From Pedobacter sp. Leaf170 (lineage in GTDB: Bacteria > Bacteroidota > Bacteroidia > Sphingobacteriales > Sphingobacteriaceae), in the NCBI RefSeq assembly GCF_920984665.1, contig NZ_CAKLBP010000009.1, forward strand, positions 48,959 to 112,958: a stretch of DNA of 64,000 nt, read 5' to 3'. The position numbers were made by a program, and so were the translations under genes. Below the pieces are notes generated by a model. That model worked only from the letters and a program-made list of their open reading frames with translations, made no database searches and had not been told where the DNA came from. This document shows, in pieces, positions 61,238 to 64,000 of this stretch (its first letter is position 1; each line of letters opens with the position of its first letter).

Positions 61238-61950
61238 CAGGTTACAATGGTAATGTTTTCTGCCGAAATTTCCTCAACACCTTTTAATTTTAATAAAACC
61301 TGTGCGGTTGTAATCACATCTTTTTGGCAATAAGTTACAATTCTCGGTAGGTTTTGCTCTTCATAATAAACTTGTCTAACCATGCTGCCATCAATATCAT
61401 CCTTTGGTGTTGGTACATTTAAAATTGCCGCCAGCAAATTTAAAGAAGTGTAATGCTTGTAGTCGCCAAATTTCCACAATTCCATCGTGTCAATATGATT
61501 CACTTCCCAAGGTTTCTTACCCGATAACTCTAATTGTTTTGGAATGTCGAGACCATTAATTAAAAACCTTCTGCATAAGTATGGAAAATCGAATTCTTTA
61601 CCATTATGAGCACAGAACATTAGCGAGGCAGGTTGCTTTTGTAAAAGCATACTAAAATCTTTTAAAAGATCTAATTCATCATGTCCATAAAATGATTTAA
61701 TCCGTAAGTGCTGCTTTTTATCTTGCGTATAAAATATGCCTAAACTAACACATACAATTTTGCCAAACTCGGCCATAATTCCTGCTTTCTCGTAAAAATC
61801 TTCAGGGCTTTGCTCTGCCGAGCGTTGGTAAAGTGTTTTTTGTTCCCAAAGATCTTGTAAGTGCTGTGGAACATCGCTGTAATGTGCATACTGAGGAACG
61901 GTTTCGATATCGATAACCATAATTTGATTAAGGTCCAATGTCTTTAACAT
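61237..61950 (-). CDS. PolB-type 3'-5' exonuclease-like protein
   Basis: 237 residues from ATG at 61950; an upstream in-frame start would add 71 residues of low-complexity sequence that overlap the promoter region of the divergent gene and do not belong to the fold. The DEDD motifs are in MVIDIETVPQYAH (Asp-Glu), FCAHNGKEFDFPYLCRRF (Asp) and YCQKDVITTAQ (Asp), matching the DNA_pol_B_exo2 group of stand-alone exonucleases. DNA is the probable substrate. The stop codon overlaps the ABC ATPase start by one base. Confidence 0.88.
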   Translation of the reverse strand: MLKTLDLNQIMVIDIETVPQYAHYSDVPQHLQDLWEQKTLYQRSAEQSPEDFYEKAGIMAEFGKIVCVSLGIFYTQDKKQHLRIKSFYGHDELDLLKDFSMLLQKQPASLMFCAHNGKEFDFPYLCRRFLINGLDIPKQLELSGKKPWEVNHIDTMELWKFGDYKHYTSLNLLAAILNVPTPKDDIDGSMVRQVYYEEQNLPRIVTYCQKDVITTAQVLLKLKGVEEISAENITIVT

Positions 61951-62032
61951 ACAACAAGATAGCGAAATAATAATTATCAAAAAACAATTATTGAGTTCGA
62001 TAAATTGATACAATAATTTTTTAAGTTTGGTT

Positions 62033-62530
62033 ATGGCAAAAAGTAAATTTGAAATATCACTTGAAGATGGTTCGCATAGGATTTTAAAAAACTTAATTGG
62101 CGAATGGCAAGGACAAACGAAAACCTGGTTTGAGAAAGATGTGCTTGCAGACGAATCAACCACTACTGGAAAAATTACCGCTTTGTTAGAAAACAGATTT
62201 ATTTCTTATGATTATGATGGAAGCCTTGACGGGAAACCATTTACAGGCAAAATGATAATCGGTTTTGATATACCTTATCAAAAATTTACAGCAAGCTGGA
62301 TAGATAGTTTCCACATGGGCACACAAATAATGCTTTCAAGCGGAAATGCAACTGAAAAGGGTTTTTCTGTTTTAGGTACCTATGGCAACCCGGAATATGG
62401 TGAAAAGCTTTGGGGCTGGAGAACTGCGTTAGAGATAATAAGCAAAGATGAAATTATACTCTCTGCTTATAATATTTCACCAGAGGGTGAAGAAGCAAAA
62501 GCAACAGAAACGATATTAAAGAGAATTTAA
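62033..62530 (+). CDS. DUF1579 family protein
   Basis: 165 residues from ATG at 62033 (a TTG two codons earlier is in frame). The DUF1579 shape is LIGEWQGQTKTWFEK, ENRFISYDYDGSLDGKPFTG, MIIGFDIPYQKFTASWIDS, and GWRTALEIISKDEIIL. It is a beta-barrel-like, lipocalin-resembling cytoplasmic protein. Function unknown; some members are linked to detoxification operons. Divergent from the exonuclease gene. Confidence 0.88.
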   Translation: MAKSKFEISLEDGSHRILKNLIGEWQGQTKTWFEKDVLADESTTTGKITALLENRFISYDYDGSLDGKPFTGKMIIGFDIPYQKFTASWIDSFHMGTQIMLSSGNATEKGFSVLGTYGNPEYGEKLWGWRTALEIISKDEIILSAYNISPEGEEAKATETILKRI

Positions 62531-62545
62531 ACTCCTTCAATCGTT

Positions 62546-62605
62546 TGTCGTATTTGAGCTTGTCGAAATATTCTAACTAAATCTTCGGCAAGCTCATTAA
62601 GACAG
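62546..62605. repeat. Degenerate inverted repeat between convergent genes
   Basis: TGTCGTATTTGAGCTTGTCG (then AA) pairs with TTCGGCAAGCTCATTAAGAC (then A). Same sequence family as the perfect repeat at 35451-35506, also placed between two convergent genes. Confidence 0.7.
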
Positions 62606-62610
62606 CTGGT

Positions 62611-63510
62611 TTAAAAAAGAGTTGGATTTGGTGTGGTACCATTTCCCATTACCGGGACTTTTAAATCAGTTCCAATAGCTTTGTTCAGTTTTTCTATAAA
62701 ATAAGCTGATAGTAATGGTGAAGCCAACTCTACATTCTGGTGTACAAAAAAGTATAGGTTTTGTAAGCCTTGCTTTTTCCATTTAACTATACGCTCAACC
62801 CACTCATCCAACCTTGCGTAATCACTCTCGTGGTTAGCGCCTACGTAACGAACAAAAGCGGTAGGTGTTGTTAAACGCATGTGTAACATATCTCTGCGTC
62901 CGGCCGTATCTACAATGATATTGGTAATGCCATTATCTTCGAATAATTTTTCAAATTCTTCAGCAATTTTGGGATTTGAAAACCATTCTCCATTTCTAAC
63001 TTCTACACCTAAAGGGATAACCTTTGGAAATTCTTCAATTACAATTTTCAAACGGTCAAAATCTTTAGGTTTGAAATTATCATGCAATTGCAGGAAAGCC
63101 ATTCCTAACTTTTCTTCAAAGTTGCTAATGGCATCACAATATTGTTCTACGGGCTCTTTAACGTTAATTAACCTTTTAAAGTGGCTAATTGTGTTTGTTA
63201 ATTTAGGGAAGAATTTAAAGTTTTCTGGTGTTTTTTGAGTCCAAGTAATTACCTGCTCACTACTAGGCATTCCATAAAAGGTTGCATTTAATTCAATCGA
63301 ATTAAATTGAGTAGAGTAATAGGTTAATTCATCTTTTGTTCCCTTTGGATAAAAGCCTTTTAAATCTGCTTTATTCCACTTAGCGCAACCAATAAAGGCC
63401 TGAAAGTTTTGTTTTGATTTATTTGCTTTAAGGATAGCTTCTGTTTCAGTAGCATCCGCAGGAAGTTTGAAATCTATAATTGATGGGTCGTCTACTTTAC
63501 CGAATTGCAT
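62611..63510 (-). CDS. DUF72 (YecE-like) protein
   Basis: 299 residues. A TIM-barrel-like domain with the family signatures FIGCAKWNKADLKGFYPKGT near residue 40, QFNSIELNATFYGMPSSEQV, FPKLTNTISHFKRL and FFVHQNVELASP. Function is unknown across the family. It follows the DUF5615 gene by one base on this strand. Confidence 0.92.
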   Translation of the reverse strand: MQFGKVDDPSIIDFKLPADATETEAILKANKSKQNFQAFIGCAKWNKADLKGFYPKGTKDELTYYSTQFNSIELNATFYGMPSSEQVITWTQKTPENFKFFPKLTNTISHFKRLINVKEPVEQYCDAISNFEEKLGMAFLQLHDNFKPKDFDRLKIVIEEFPKVIPLGVEVRNGEWFSNPKIAEEFEKLFEDNGITNIIVDTAGRRDMLHMRLTTPTAFVRYVGANHESDYARLDEWVERIVKWKKQGLQNLYFFVHQNVELASPLLSAYFIEKLNKAIGTDLKVPVMGNGTTPNPTLF

Positions 63511-63511
63511 G

Positions 63512-63805
63512 TTAATCTTTATTTATTTCAAATATATCCAAATCTCCATAGATAAGTAGTTCTATTGCATCATAAATTTTATATTTAAGTTTTTCATAAA
63601 GCAACTTATTTGAACAATTTCCAAATTCAAGAAAAACTAATTTTGGGGGAACTCCTTTCCAGGAAACAAGTTCACGAAAGTCTAAATCTTTTGATATAAT
63701 AATAACTTTCGCTTTGCTTCTGGCAATATTATAAACTTCAATGTCTGACGTCTTATTCAATTTTAAAAAATGAAATGAAACACATTTGATATTGATTTCA
63801 TCCAT
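63512..63805 (-). CDS. DUF5615-type PIN-like protein, apparently 5'-truncated by a frameshift
   Basis: 97 residues as read from ATG at 63805. The sequence holds the second half of the PIN-like fold (SFHFLKLNKTSDIEVYNIAR, then KVIIISKDLDFRELVSW with the catalytic Asp). The first strand of the fold (WLDENISPIIAKWL) lies upstream in the same frame but is not preceded by a start codon. An ATG at 63861 leads into it if the four-T run at 63847-63850 (minus strand) is one base longer (product MIGSFWLDENISP). The gene thus looks frameshifted, or uses the internal start. As a family these are toxin-like. Confidence 0.6.
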   Translation of the reverse strand: MDEINIKCVSFHFLKLNKTSDIEVYNIARSKAKVIIISKDLDFRELVSWKGVPPKLVFLEFGNCSNKLLYEKLKYKIYDAIELLIYGDLDIFEINKD

Positions 63806-63857
63806 TAACCATTTAGCGATAATCGGTGAGATATTTTCATCTAACCAAAACTCCCAA

Positions 63858-63914
63858 TCATTCGTAAATGTATTTGTGCACTTCCCAAAATTCAGACCAT
63901 TTAAAAGTAGAATT
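63858..63914 (-). pseudogene. C-terminal remnant of a gene upstream of the DUF5615 gene
   Basis: The frame SEFWEVHKYIYE, stop, overlaps ATGA with the ATG at 63861 and is blocked by a stop 18 codons back. Such overlap is typical for an antitoxin and toxin pair. The rest of the gene appears to have been cut off, next to the likely left end of an insertion sequence. It is short and not recognised. Confidence 0.3.
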
Positions 63915-63967
63915 CTAGACCGAGCGCAGCGAGGCTATTAGAAAAACTATTAATTTTAATTGGCAAT

Positions 63968-64000
63968 ATGAAAAGAATCAAGTTTACGGAATCCCAGATT
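63968..64000 (+). mobile_element. Start of an IS3-type transposase (OrfA), cut by the window edge
   Basis: ATG AAA AGA ATC ... gives MKRIKFTESQI, which matches the first residues of IS3-family OrfA proteins (M-K-K-x-x-F-T-E-x-Q-I). The element continues beyond the window. The left inverted repeat could not be delimited; CCGAGCGCAGCGAGG at about 63920-63934 lies in the likely terminal region. Confidence 0.6.

Noticed and set aside
61951..62163. An upstream extension of the exonuclease gene by 71 residues
   Set aside because: It runs over the divergent DUF1579 gene's start and promoter region, and encodes low-complexity sequence not part of the DEDD fold.
1..64000. tRNA, rRNA, CRISPR array, prophage or replication origin
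   Set aside because: None was seen on reading either strand. A covariance-model scan (tRNAscan-SE, Rfam) would be needed to rule out atypical RNA genes.

Overview
The window is a chromosomal segment of a member of the Bacteroidota, most likely a Sphingobacteriaceae bacterium of the Pedobacter type. The evidence is the low-GC sequence, promoters of the Bacteroidota form (TTTG/TTG, about 20 bases, then TAnnTTTG), few Shine-Dalgarno sequences, a TonB-dependent receptor with an N-terminal carboxypeptidase-like domain, a Reg_prop/Y_Y_Y histidine kinase with a LytTR partner, and futalosine-pathway menaquinone synthesis. Genes are dense, lie on both strands, and are mostly housekeeping. I saw no rRNA, tRNA, CRISPR array or prophage.

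Layout. 0-5 kb: a manganese-type Nramp transporter fused to a universal stress domain, cut by the left edge and overlapping its DtxR/MntR regulator, then an Lrp regulator, ung and a thioredoxin-like protein. 5-14 kb: a TPR membrane protein, a PNPOx-fold protein, lysS, a MaoC hydratase, an acyl-CoA synthetase, the iscS-iscU-iscA operon and methylmalonyl-CoA epimerase. 15-24 kb: an ABC-F ATPase, rpmE2, a GlmU-like protein, tpiA-prmA, mpl with an XRE regulator, a GNAT-like protein and scpB. 24-30 kb: a propeller histidine kinase and LytTR regulator divergent from two exported ferritin-like proteins. 30-37 kb: mqnC, a lipoprotein and membrane protein pair, an M16 peptidase pair, ppnP and guaB. 37-41 kb: a repeat-rich spacer, then a regulatory leader with a poly-cysteine micro-ORF in front of a TonB-dependent receptor. 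41-50 kb: LOG protein, second MaoC protein, DUF2721, acyl-CoA carboxylase beta subunit, M19 dipeptidase, trxB, GH20 hexosaminidase, lipoprotein and dgkA. 50-55 kb: an ECF sigma factor, four-helix membrane protein and DUF922 zincin operon, a dicarboxylate symporter, and rplU-rpmA. 55-64 kb: polyprenyl synthetase, rnr, a sialidase-like protein, a double ATPase of a peptide ABC transporter, a PolB-type exonuclease, DUF1579, DUF72, a decayed DUF5615 PIN-like gene, and the first codons of an IS3-type transposase at the right edge.

How genes fit together. MqnC and the long-chain polyprenyl synthetase could both feed menaquinone synthesis. The Isc proteins would supply Fe-S clusters to MqnC, among others. 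MCE, the acyl-CoA carboxylase subunit, FadD and the MaoC proteins point to acyl-CoA metabolism. Mpl and possibly DgkA and the GH20 enzyme act on envelope or amino-sugar turnover.

The most interesting feature is at 38142-38326: a good promoter, a perfect 14-bp palindrome at the expected transcription start, a 29-codon ORF with four consecutive Cys codons, and a TonB-dependent receptor 31 bases further on. This looks like a receptor gene controlled by cysteine, sulfur or a thiophilic metal. The spacers also carry several families of short interspersed repeats, in one case apparently one inside another.
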